From NCBI GenBank assembly GCA_934661735.1, contig CAKUJN010000013.1, positions 1 through 33,456 on the forward strand: a stretch of 33,456 nucleotides of DNA. The letters are read 5' to 3'. Positions within the stretch are counted from its first letter, which is position 1; each line of letters starts with the position of its first letter. This stretch comes from an uncultured Oscillospiraceae bacterium (GTDB taxonomy: Bacteria > Bacillota > Clostridia > Oscillospirales > Oscillospiraceae). The notes below the pieces were generated by a model. That model ran no database searches, was not told the DNA's origin, and was given only the letters and a program-made list of their open reading frames with translations. This document shows, in pieces, positions 8,280 to 15,165 of this stretch. A program made the position numbers and the translations under genes.

Positions 8280-9878
8280 ATGTATACCGATCCGAAAATT
8301 CAGGAATCGATCAAAAGGGTCGAGGCTGCACGTGAGCGGAATATCCGTCTGGACCCCCGCCGCATGACGGCGGAGGAAAAGGATGTGCTGCTGCGCACGT
8401 TCCATCCCGATTATCGCGAAAACCAGTTCACCGAGCTGAAAATGGGCCCGAACAGGGGCGGAAAGGTCCCGACGGAGCTGGCCGCGCTGCTTCAGGGACG
8501 TTCCCGCATTCTGGATGAGAAGCTGGATCTGTCTCATCCGGACTATGACGCGGACGTGCTGATCATCGGCGGCGGCGGCGCGGGCTGCTCGGCGGCCATC
8601 GAGGCCGACAACGCCGGCGCGAGGGTCATGATCGTCACGAAGCTCCGCATGGGCGACGCGAACACGATGATGGCCGAGGGCGGCATTCAGGCGGCTGACA
8701 AGCCGAACGATTCGCCTGCGCAGCACTTCCTTGACGCCTATGGCGGCGGTCATTTCGCCGCGCAGAAGGACCTTCTGTACAAGCTGGTCACAGAGGCGCC
8801 GGAGGCCATTCAGTGGCTGTCCTCGCTTGGCGTGGAGTTTGACAAGGCGCCCGACGGCACCATGATCACGACGCACGGCGGCGGCACGTCGCGCAAGCGC
8901 ATGCATGCGGCAAAGGACTATTCCGGCGCGGAGATCATGCGCACGCTGCGCGACGAGGTGCTCAACCGCCAGATTCCCGTGGTCGACTTCACCTCGGCAA
9001 TCGAGCTGATCAAGGACGGACAGGGCCGCTGCGCGGGCGCGGTGCTGCTGAATATGGAGACAAAGGAAATCCTGATTGCGCGCGCAAAGACCGTTATTCT
9101 GGCCACCGGCGGCGCGGGACGCATGCACTATCAGGGCTTCCCGACCTCCAACCACTACGGCGCGACAGCCGACGGCCTGATTCTGGGCTATCGCGCGGGC
9201 GCAAAGCTGCTGTATCCCGATACGCTTCAGTATCATCCCACCGGAGCGGCGTTCCCCGCGCAGATTTTCGGCGCGCTGGTCACGGAAAAGGTTCGCTCGG
9301 TCGGCGCAATGCTGGTCAACTGCGACGGCGAGGTGTTCATGAACCCGCTGGAGACGCGCGACGTGGCCGCGGCCTCCATCATCCGTGAATGCTCCGAGCG
9401 CGGCAAGGGCGTCAGGACGCCGCTTGGCGATGCAGTGTGGCTGGATACGCCGATGATTGAGATGAAGGGCGGCGCAGGCACGATTGAAAAGCGCATTCCG
9501 GCCATGATGCGCATGTTCGGCAAGCACGGGATCGACATCCGCACCGAGCCGATTCTGGTCTATCCGACGCTGCACTATCAGAACGGCGGTCTGCACATCA
9601 CGCCCGACGGACAGACGGACGTGGAGAACCTGTTTGCAGCCGGTGAGGTTGTGGGCGGCATCCACGGACGCAACCGCCTGATGGGCAACAGTCTGCTGGA
9701 CATCATTGTCTTTGGCCGCAACGCCGGCAGATGTGCCGCCGCGAAGTCGAAGGATGTGCAGGTCGGCACGCTAACGCTGCGCCATGTGGACGCATTTGAA
9801 GCCGAGCGCGAGGCCGCGGGTGTTGAATCCGACAAACTCTCGCCGCAGCTGCTTCCCGATTACACCAGAAAGAAATAA
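8280..9878 (+). CDS. frdA: FrdA-like fumarate reductase flavoprotein subunit
   Basis: A 532-residue flavoprotein of the succinate dehydrogenase/fumarate reductase family. About 90 residues precede the FAD motif LIIGGGGAG (94-102). Active-site blocks are present: HPTG at 319-322, TRDVAA with R360, H432 in LHYQNGG, and R464 in GRNRLMGNS followed by VFGRNAG. The histidine that carries covalent FAD in E. coli FrdA (HTVAAEGG) is asparagine here (N128 in ANTMMAEGG), so the FAD is predicted to be non-covalent, which favours fumarate reduction over succinate oxidation. The ATG at 8280 is preceded by AAGGAGGG, 13 bases after frdB. L-aspartate oxidase is a relative but would not come with an FrdB partner. 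No secretion signal or membrane anchor, so the enzyme is cytosolic. Confidence 0.88.
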   Translation: MYTDPKIQESIKRVEAARERNIRLDPRRMTAEEKDVLLRTFHPDYRENQFTELKMGPNRGGKVPTELAALLQGRSRILDEKLDLSHPDYDADVLIIGGGGAGCSAAIEADNAGARVMIVTKLRMGDANTMMAEGGIQAADKPNDSPAQHFLDAYGGGHFAAQKDLLYKLVTEAPEAIQWLSSLGVEFDKAPDGTMITTHGGGTSRKRMHAAKDYSGAEIMRTLRDEVLNRQIPVVDFTSAIELIKDGQGRCAGAVLLNMETKEILIARAKTVILATGGAGRMHYQGFPTSNHYGATADGLILGYRAGAKLLYPDTLQYHPTGAAFPAQIFGALVTEKVRSVGAMLVNCDGEVFMNPLETRDVAAASIIRECSERGKGVRTPLGDAVWLDTPMIEMKGGAGTIEKRIPAMMRMFGKHGIDIRTEPILVYPTLHYQNGGLHITPDGQTDVENLFAAGEVVGGIHGRNRLMGNSLLDIIVFGRNAGRCAAAKSKDVQVGTLTLRHVDAFEAEREAAGVESDKLSPQLLPDYTRKK

Positions 9879-9902
9879 CATAGAATAGAAAGAGAACAGA
9901 AA

Positions 9903-9943
9903 CGGACGGCTCCGCGCGGGGCTTGCCAGTGCGGAGCCGTCTG
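9903..9943 (+). promoter_or_regulatory. Intercistronic hairpin before the transporter gene
   Basis: Bases 9906-9915 (ACGGCTCCGC) pair perfectly with 9931-9940; adding 9903-9905 with 9941-9943 gives a 13-pair stem with one G-U pair and a 15-base loop. No T run follows, so it is not a normal terminator. It lies between frdA and the transporter, just upstream of the AGGGGG ribosome site. It may protect the upstream mRNA from 3' decay or lower expression of the transporter. Confidence 0.6.
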
Positions 9944-9958
9944 AAATCAGGGGGATAT

Positions 9959-11170
9959 ATGAGCTTTTCCATGAACGCGGCCAACTTTCTGATGCTTTCC
10001 GTCTTTCTGATCGCCGCGCTCGGCTATCTGCTGGGCCGGATTACGATCAAGGGGATCAGCCTTGGAACGGCCGGCGTCTTTGTCATCGCGCTGGTCTACG
10101 GCGGCTTTTTCGGCGCGAACTTCAACTCGAAATTCGTCATTGAAGAGATCAACTACGCCTCGCAGGCGCTGAAGATCGTGGAAAACCTGGGACTGGTGTT
10201 CTTTGTCACGTCTGTGGGCTTCATTGCCGGTCCGAACTTCTTCAAAAACATGAAGAAAAACTTCAAATCCTATGTCCTGCTCGGCTTTGTGATCATCCTG
10301 TCCGGCGGCATCGCGGCGGTTTTGTGCCTGCTGGCTGCGCGCGGACTGGAATCCGGAACGGCGGGCTATGACCCGAAGCAGCTGACGGCCATGATCACCG
10401 GTCTGCTGTCCGGTGCGCTGACCTCCACGCCGGCGTTTTCGGCCACAAAGGAGGCCGTTGCGGCCCAGTATCAGGACGCGGTTACGGTGGGCTACGGCAT
10501 TGCGTATCTGTTCGGCGTGATCGGCGTGGTGCTGTTTGTGCAGCTGATGCCGCGCGTCGTGCACGCGGACATGGACGAGGAGCGGCGCAAAATCACGCAT
10601 GTGGAAACCGGCGATGTGGAAAAATACAAGGGAAAGCTGATTGAGTTTGACGATTTCGGCTTTACGCCGTTCGCTGTGGCGGCGGTGCTGGGCATTCTGG
10701 TCGGCTCTGTCAAGCTGTTCGGCTTCTTTTCTCTGACCACCACCGGCGGCACGCTGCTGATATCGCTGATTTTCGGCCATTTCGGCCATGTTGGCCGTGC
10801 GGACCTGATGCCGAGCCAGAAGGTGCTGGAGACGTTCCGCGAGCTGGGACTGATGGTTTTCCTGATCGGCGCGGGCGTTGCGGGCGGCATGAGCTTTGTC
10901 CGGTATTTCAAGCCCATCTACTTCCTCTATGGCATGATTATGACCCTCCTGCCGATGATTGTCGGCTATCTGCTGGCGCGGTATGTGCTGAAGCTGAATC
11001 TGCTGAATATTCTCGGCTCGATCACGGGCGGCATGACCTCTACGCCGGCGCTGGGTACGCTGATTCATGTTGCGCAGACCAGCAATGTCGCCTCGGCCTA
11101 CGCCGCGACGTATCCCATTGCGCTGATTGCCGTTGTATTGGTCACGCAGTTCCTTGTGACGGTATTCTGA
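9959..11170 (+). CDS. AspT/SucE-type C4-dicarboxylate exchanger or exporter
   Basis: A 403-residue polytopic membrane protein of the aspartate:alanine exchanger (AspT/YidE/YbjL) family. It is an internal duplication: each half has about five hydrophobic segments and a matching signature, TSTPA at 155-159 and again at 360-364. Many family members (about 540 residues) carry two TrkA_C domains in the central loop; here the loop is only about 38 residues (about 198-235), so those domains are absent. Related proteins include AspT (aspartate/alanine) and SucE1 of Corynebacterium (succinate export). Following fumarase and fumarate reductase, export of succinate or exchange of a C4-dicarboxylate is the likely job. 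The ATG at 9959 follows AGGGGG; a strong terminator follows the stop. Confidence 0.8.
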   Translation: MSFSMNAANFLMLSVFLIAALGYLLGRITIKGISLGTAGVFVIALVYGGFFGANFNSKFVIEEINYASQALKIVENLGLVFFVTSVGFIAGPNFFKNMKKNFKSYVLLGFVIILSGGIAAVLCLLAARGLESGTAGYDPKQLTAMITGLLSGALTSTPAFSATKEAVAAQYQDAVTVGYGIAYLFGVIGVVLFVQLMPRVVHADMDEERRKITHVETGDVEKYKGKLIEFDDFGFTPFAVAAVLGILVGSVKLFGFFSLTTTGGTLLISLIFGHFGHVGRADLMPSQKVLETFRELGLMVFLIGAGVAGGMSFVRYFKPIYFLYGMIMTLLPMIVGYLLARYVLKLNLLNILGSITGGMTSTPALGTLIHVAQTSNVASAYAATYPIALIAVVLVTQFLVTVF

Positions 11171-11214
11171 GCGCGGATTCCACGGCAATGCCGTGACAAT
11201 TTTCCAGACTGTGC

Positions 11215-11253
11215 AAAACCGCGTCTCTGCCAGACGGCAGAGACGCGGTTTTT
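11215..11253. terminator. Bidirectional intrinsic terminator
   Basis: A perfect 17-pair stem (11215-11231 with 11236-11252) with loop AGAC. On the plus strand the stem ends in a run of five T; on the minus strand it also ends in four T. It closes the fumC-to-transporter unit and the convergent regulator gene. Confidence 0.93.
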
Positions 11254-11273
11254 ATCCGGTGAGGCTGTTGCGG

Positions 11274-11714
11274 CTACTTTTTCCAGTGCCGCAGCTCCGG
11301 CACCACAGCCTCCATATGCGCGCGAACCTGTTCCTTCGGCCAGGCGTCGCTTGCCATGTGCTCGACGCAGAAGTCGATCAGCTGTTCCTTGCTGGAATAC
11401 TTGAACTCGCCGTCCGTGTAGCACCATTTGCAGTATTCCTCATTGAGCGCGCCGTCCGGCTCTCTGCTGATTGTGGAGTCGTCCAGCGGCATGCCGCAGC
11501 ACTGGCAGATCAGCTGACGCGGCGAGCCGAGCAGCGTGTTGATGGAGACGTCAAAAAGCCTGGACAGCAGCTTCAGCGTTTCCGTATTCGGCGTGGTTTC
11601 GCCGTTTTCCCAGCGTGATACGGCCTGTCTGGTTACAAAAACCTGTTCGGCCAGCTCCTCCTGTGACAGCCCCTTTTGTGTTCTGAGCTGCAATAGAATT
11701 TCTTTGGTATCCAT
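11274..11714 (-). CDS. XRE-family regulator with C-terminal zinc ribbon
   Basis: A 146-residue protein. Residues 1-60 form a lambda-repressor-type helix-turn-helix (MDTKEILLQLRTQKGLSQEE..., VTRQAVSRWENGETTPN as recognition part). The C-terminal half carries CQCCGMPL and YCKWCY, the paired cysteines of the putative zinc-ribbon domain found in many clostridial proteins of this kind. The chosen ATG is preceded by GAGGAG at seven bases; the longer opening upstream has no such site. It stands alone, ending against the bidirectional terminator. Targets are unknown; the family often senses small signals or stress. DNA binding is confident, function is not. Confidence 0.85.
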   Translation of the reverse strand: MDTKEILLQLRTQKGLSQEELAEQVFVTRQAVSRWENGETTPNTETLKLLSRLFDVSINTLLGSPRQLICQCCGMPLDDSTISREPDGALNEEYCKWCYTDGEFKYSSKEQLIDFCVEHMASDAWPKEQVRAHMEAVVPELRHWKK

Positions 11715-11815
11715 GTAATCAACTCCTCTATCAGATATTACCATGAAACCCTCCGGGATACAAGCAACACGCTGTTGCTGCCTCCAAAAGATATACTGGT
11801 GCAAAATGGAAATGT

Positions 11816-11841
11816 CGGGCGGACAGAGGTATCCGCCCCTA
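11816..11841. repeat. Short palindromic element (GGGCGGA...TCCGCCCC)
   Basis: Bases 11817-11823 pair with 11832-11838, followed by CTACA. Read on the minus strand it is TGTAGGGGCGGATA...TCCGCCCG. Elements of the form TGTAGGGGCGGAT...ATCCGCCCG are, from memory, a dispersed intergenic palindrome in clostridial genomes. Only one copy is seen in this window, so its repeat nature is not demonstrated here. Confidence 0.45.
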
Positions 11842-11890
11842 CAAAGTGCGGTGTGGAACGGACGCCGGAGGCACGGCTGCGGTGTAACGG

Positions 11891-11920
11891 CAAAAGGGAC
11901 CGGCGATGGCCGGTCCCTTA
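11891..11920 (-). terminator. Intrinsic terminator of the ABC permease operon
   Basis: An 11-pair stem AAGGGACCGGC/GCCGGTCCCTT (11894-11904 with 11909-11919), loop of four, ending in a four-T run on the minus strand. It lies just after the end of the minus-strand permease gene. Confidence 0.87.
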
Positions 11921-11941
11921 CAGCGCTGCTGTAAATTATAA

Positions 11942-12766
11942 TTATTGCAGATTCCGGTGGCGGCGGAGCATGTACCACGTCAGCACATACATGACCGCGC
12001 CGGTGAGGGCCAGCAGACCGATGGTGCTGAAAAGTGTGGTGTGCGCCAGCGTTATGGCTGCGGAAACGTTGCCGGCGGCGGGCAGGGAGACGGTCGAGAG
12101 GCGGGTAATGCCGGTAACGCCGAGGGTGACATAGACGATCTGCCAGAAGAGGCTCAGCGCGAAGTAGAACACGACCGACAGAAGCGTCTTGTGGTTGGAG
12201 AAGCTGTAGCCGATGGCAATCGGTGCGTAGAAGTTGAGGCACGAGACAATCAGGCTCAGAAGCAGCAGCACCAGCAGTTCCAGCGCGAACGCCGCGCCGT
12301 TGAGCGCGTAATAGGCGTCAAGCTCGGCAAGGAGCTGTGCGAAGCCATCCAGCAGATCGTGCAGCATCCCGCCCTCAAGGGCGACAACCGCAATGGCCAG
12401 CGCCTCGACGAGGAATGTGGCGATGAACCAGACGGCGGCGACAATCAGCTTTGACCAGAGAAGCTGGTGGATGCTGACCGGCAGGGTGAACATCAGATAG
12501 CCCTCGTCGGTCATCAGATTCTTATAAAAGCGGCTGACCATCAAAACGACGGAAAAGACGGCGACGATGATCAGCGCGATGATAAACGCGCTGGTGATCA
12601 GTGTGTTGAGAATATCCAGAAACGGGAGATTGCTCCGGTTTTCGGCTCTGAACACACCGTGCGAGGCAATGCGCATAAACAGCGAAAGCAGCATGACCAC
12701 GCCGAACAGCGGCAGCATCAGCCGCGCTGTGGCCCGAAATTCATGCTTGATCAGTTTTCCCAGCAT
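11942..12766 (-). CDS. ABC transporter permease
   Basis: A 274-residue membrane protein with about six hydrophobic segments: one near 17-33, one near 58-75, and others near 105-125, 160-180, 195-215 and 240-262. The start MLGKLIKHEFRAT is typical of ABC-2-type exporter permeases in clostridia, and the KNLMTDEGYLMFTLPVS segment after the second helix is a common feature of this group. The start overlaps the ATPase gene by 16 bases, so the two are translationally coupled and should form one transporter. With a YtrA-type GntR regulator in front, the set resembles operons for export of peptides, antibiotics or cell-envelope stress agents. The substrate is unknown. Confidence 0.85.
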   Translation of the reverse strand: MLGKLIKHEFRATARLMLPLFGVVMLLSLFMRIASHGVFRAENRSNLPFLDILNTLITSAFIIALIIVAVFSVVLMVSRFYKNLMTDEGYLMFTLPVSIHQLLWSKLIVAAVWFIATFLVEALAIAVVALEGGMLHDLLDGFAQLLAELDAYYALNGAAFALELLVLLLLSLIVSCLNFYAPIAIGYSFSNHKTLLSVVFYFALSLFWQIVYVTLGVTGITRLSTVSLPAAGNVSAAITLAHTTLFSTIGLLALTGAVMYVLTWYMLRRHRNLQ

Positions 12767-13455
12767 TTGAATACCTCCCTGAAATACGCGTCGACCGACA
12801 TGCCGTGCTCTTCACGGATGGCGTCGACGGTGGAGTGCAGTGCGATCTGGCCGTGGTTGACAAATACGACCTCGTCGAGAATATTTTCCACGTCCGCGAT
12901 CAGGTGCGTGCTGACGATGACGGCGGCCTCGGGGTTATAGTTGGCGATGATCGTGTGCAGAATGTAATCGCGCGTGGCGGGGTCCACGCCGCCGATCGGC
13001 TCGTCCAGCAGATAGAGCTTTGCCTTGCGGCTCATGGTCAGAATCAGCTGCACCTTTTCCTTCATGCCCTTGGACAGCTGCCTGACGCGCAACTCGGGCG
13101 AGAGGTTCAGATGCGAAAGCATCTGCTCGGCCGCCTCGCGGTCAAAGTCGGCGTAGAAATCGCCGTAGAAGTCCATCAGCTGCCGGATGCTTGCCCACGC
13201 GATCAGCGAGACGCGGTCGGGCAGGTAGGAGACGACGGCATTTGTGGCAGGCGACGGCGCACTGCCGTCGATGCGGATGACGCCCTCGGTGGGCGCGAGC
13301 AGGCCGGTGGCCAGCTTGATGAGCGTGGTCTTGCCGCTCCCGTTCGGGCCGAGCAGGCCGACGATACGGCCCGATTCGACCGTCAGGTCGATGTGATCCA
13401 GAGCGCAGACGCTGCCATAGAGTTTGGTCAGCCCCTGACATTGTAAAACAGGCAT
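12751..13455 (-). CDS. ABC transporter ATP-binding protein
   Basis: A 234-residue ATPase with all core motifs: Walker A GPNGSGKTT at 36-44, a Q-loop region (SYLPDR), an ABC signature variant LSKGMKEK, Walker B LYLLDEPIGGVD and the switch histidine in VIVSTHL. The LSKGMK signature is common in YtrB/CcmA-like ABC-2 exporters. It sits between the GntR regulator (one base between its start codon and that stop) and the permease it overlaps. Expected to power the partner permease at the cytoplasmic membrane. Confidence 0.92.
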   Translation of the reverse strand: MPVLQCQGLTKLYGSVCALDHIDLTVESGRIVGLLGPNGSGKTTLIKLATGLLAPTEGVIRIDGSAPSPATNAVVSYLPDRVSLIAWASIRQLMDFYGDFYADFDREAAEQMLSHLNLSPELRVRQLSKGMKEKVQLILTMSRKAKLYLLDEPIGGVDPATRDYILHTIIANYNPEAAVIVSTHLIADVENILDEVVFVNHGQIALHSTVDAIREEHGMSVDAYFREVFKCWEN

Positions 13456-13839
13456 TCAGTTTTCCTCCTTGTTCGGTTCCTTTTCTTTCATTCCGGCGGC
13501 AAGCCCTGCCGCCTCGTCCTGCGAAAAGCCGAGCGCGCGCATGGCCGACAGATACTGCCGCACCTGCTCGGACGCCAGTGTGTTCCGCGCGCGCGCAATC
13601 GCGTCGGGATCGTCCGTGACGAAGCGGCCGGACGTCCGCTGCGAGTAGATCAGTCCCTCGCGCTCCAGCTCGAGAAATGCGCGCTGGACGGTATTCGGGT
13701 TGATTCCGGCCTCGGCGGCAAGCTCACGCACGGCCGGCAGGCGGCTGCCGGCCGGATATTCGCCCGCGGCGACCGCGCGGCGCAGCCGGTCGATCAGCTG
13801 TGTGTAGATCGGCTGGTTCGGTGCAAATGACCAGGGCAT
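13456..13839 (-). CDS. GntR-family (YtrA subfamily) transcriptional regulator
   Basis: A 127-residue regulator from the preferred start MPWSFAPNQPIY, preceded by GGAGGTG; an upstream ATG would add 14 residues but has no clear ribosome site. The N-terminal 75 residues form a GntR winged helix (IYTQLIDRLRRAVAAGEYPAG, VRELAAEAGINPNTVQRAF). The short C-terminal tail with two predicted helices identifies the YtrA subfamily, whose members repress adjacent ABC transporter operons. It is first gene of the regulator-ATPase-permease operon, and an inverted repeat in its promoter suggests autoregulation. Confidence 0.9.
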   Translation of the reverse strand: MPWSFAPNQPIYTQLIDRLRRAVAAGEYPAGSRLPAVRELAAEAGINPNTVQRAFLELEREGLIYSQRTSGRFVTDDPDAIARARNTLASEQVRQYLSAMRALGFSQDEAAGLAAGMKEKEPNKEEN

Positions 13840-13859
13840 GCGTACACCTCCGTGGTTTG

Positions 13860-13889
13860 TTGTATCAAGACAGTAATACAATAATACAA
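13860..13889 (-). promoter_or_regulatory. Probable promoter and operator of the GntR-ABC operon
   Basis: Inverted repeat TTGTAT (13860-13865) and ATACAA (13876-13881) with a ten-base spacer, and a further ATACAA at 13884-13889. Read on the minus strand, TTGTAT at 13889-13884 can serve as -35 with a weak -10 GATACA about 17 bases on. Palindromes of this kind are usual YtrA-type operators; binding is inferred. Confidence 0.55.
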
Positions 13890-13940
13890 CGATACAGATT
13901 TGTCAAGTGCATTTTTCGCAGGCCGCAAAAAACGCGGCAG

Positions 13941-13969
13941 TAGATTTTTTCGCGCGCTTTATGTATAAT
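13941..13969 (+). promoter_or_regulatory. Promoter of the zinc-finger protein/truA genes
   Basis: A perfect -10 TATAAT at 13964-13969 with a weak -35 TAGATT at 13941-13946 (spacing 17). It lies 58 bases before the first gene start. Confidence 0.55.
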
Positions 13970-14026
13970 AAAACAAAGGCAGACGCGCGCCGGCGCTTCT
14001 GCCGCAAAAAGAAAGGAGCGGGGGAA

Positions 14027-14431
14027 ATGTATCAGAGGAAACAGCCGAAAAGCGATACCGAACGATTTCTCGACGCTTTCAAAAGGAAGGTCGGCGCTTC
14101 ACCCGAGGAGTATCTGCGGCGGAAGCTGGCTGCGGGCGTGAACGAGGATGAGCTGCGCAGGCTTTACGATATGCTGGCCGTGGAGATTGCGCGCCGCGCG
14201 CACTGTACGGCGCTGAAATACGACAGCTTCCGTCTGCAAAAGCCGCAGGCGGCCCAGCGCCACCGCGAAAGCGCGGCCCGCGCGACGGTGCCGGTCTGTG
14301 CGCGCTGCGGCGCGCGGATGGTTCTGCGCACGGCGCAGAAGGGCGCGCGGAAGGGACAGCGCTTCTGGGGCTGCTCCAACTATCCGGTGTGCCGGTATAC
14401 GCAGGAATATGAGGACGGCGCGCGGAAATGA
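14027..14431 (+). CDS. Small protein with topoisomerase-type C4 zinc finger
   Basis: A 134-residue protein. The basic N-terminal two-thirds (SDTERFLDAFKRKV, EEYLRRKLAAGV) is helical and not recognised. The C terminus (about 91-127) is a C4 zinc finger of the type at the end of bacterial topoisomerase I: CARCG, then about 19 residues, then GCSNYPVC. The start at 14027 follows GGAGCGGGGG; an open frame extends further upstream but overlaps the promoter. The stop overlaps truA by ATGA. It probably binds nucleic acid; a precise role is unknown. Confidence 0.75.
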   Translation: MYQRKQPKSDTERFLDAFKRKVGASPEEYLRRKLAAGVNEDELRRLYDMLAVEIARRAHCTALKYDSFRLQKPQAAQRHRESAARATVPVCARCGARMVLRTAQKGARKGQRFWGCSNYPVCRYTQEYEDGARK

Positions 14432-15165
14432 CGAGAAATTACAAGCTGACGCTCAGCTATGACGGCACGCGCTACTACGGCTGGGAACGCCAGCCGGACC
14501 GCGATACGATTCAGGGAAAGCTTGAGGCCGTGCTTTCGCGCATGTGCGACGCGCCGGTTGAGGTATTCGGCGCGGGGCGGACCGACGCGGGCGTGCATGC
14601 GCGCGCCATGGTGGCGAGCGCGATGCTGGAGACGGATAAATCGCCCGAGGAAATCCGCGATTACATGAACCGCTATCTGCCGGACGATATCTGCATCGCA
14701 GAGGTGCGCGAGGCGGCCGAGCGCTTCCACGCGCGCTACCGCGCCGTGGGCAAGACCTATCGCTACACCTGCTATGTGGGCGATACAAAGCCTGTTTTTG
14801 ACCGGAAATATGTCTGGACGCTGGATTTTCAGCCGGATGTGCCGGCAATGCAGGCCGCCGCGCGGATTCTACAGGGCACGCACGACTATAAGAGCTTTTG
14901 CAGCAATCCGCGCATGAAAAAATCCACGGTTCGGACCGTGGATTCCATCGAGATTGTCCGCAGGCGGGATTATCTGTATTTTACGTTCCACGGGAACGGC
15001 TTTTTGCAGAATATGGTCCGCATTCTGGTGGGAACGCTTCTGGAGGCGGGAAAGGGAAGCCTTACGCCCGAGGCGCTTGCACAGATCATGCACGCCGGCG
15101 ACCGCCGTCTGGCGGGGCCGACGGCTCCGCCGCAGGGGCTGTGCCTGATGAAGGTCGATTACTGA
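14428..15165 (+). CDS. truA: tRNA pseudouridine(38-40) synthase
   Basis: A 245-residue enzyme that isomerises uridines 38-40 in the tRNA anticodon stem-loop. The catalytic aspartate is D53 in GAGRTDAGVHA; the N terminus NYKLTLSYDGTRYYGW, the central GKTYRYTCY and the later FHGNGFLQNMVRILVG segment are all standard for TruA. Length is normal. It is coupled to the upstream zinc-finger gene by ATGA and converges on trmO with a seven-base overlap of the coding ends. Confidence 0.96.
   Translation: MTRNYKLTLSYDGTRYYGWERQPDRDTIQGKLEAVLSRMCDAPVEVFGAGRTDAGVHARAMVASAMLETDKSPEEIRDYMNRYLPDDICIAEVREAAERFHARYRAVGKTYRYTCYVGDTKPVFDRKYVWTLDFQPDVPAMQAAARILQGTHDYKSFCSNPRMKKSTVRTVDSIEIVRRRDYLYFTFHGNGFLQNMVRILVGTLLEAGKGSLTPEALAQIMHAGDRRLAGPTAPPQGLCLMKVDY

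Noticed and set aside
8280..9878. L-aspartate oxidase (NadB) for NAD synthesis
   Set aside because: An FrdB-type partner is encoded directly before it, no nadA or nadC is nearby, and the fumarate-binding residues and context fit fumarate reductase.
7592..11170. A membrane anchor (cytochrome b, FrdC/SdhC) for the fumarate reductase
   Set aside because: I looked for it; the only membrane protein in the unit is a ten-or-so-helix AspT-type transporter without heme-ligand patterns.
11715..11941. A small gene in the gap after the XRE regulator
   Set aside because: Short frames there lack ribosome sites and overlap the palindrome and the terminator; only those two features are supported.
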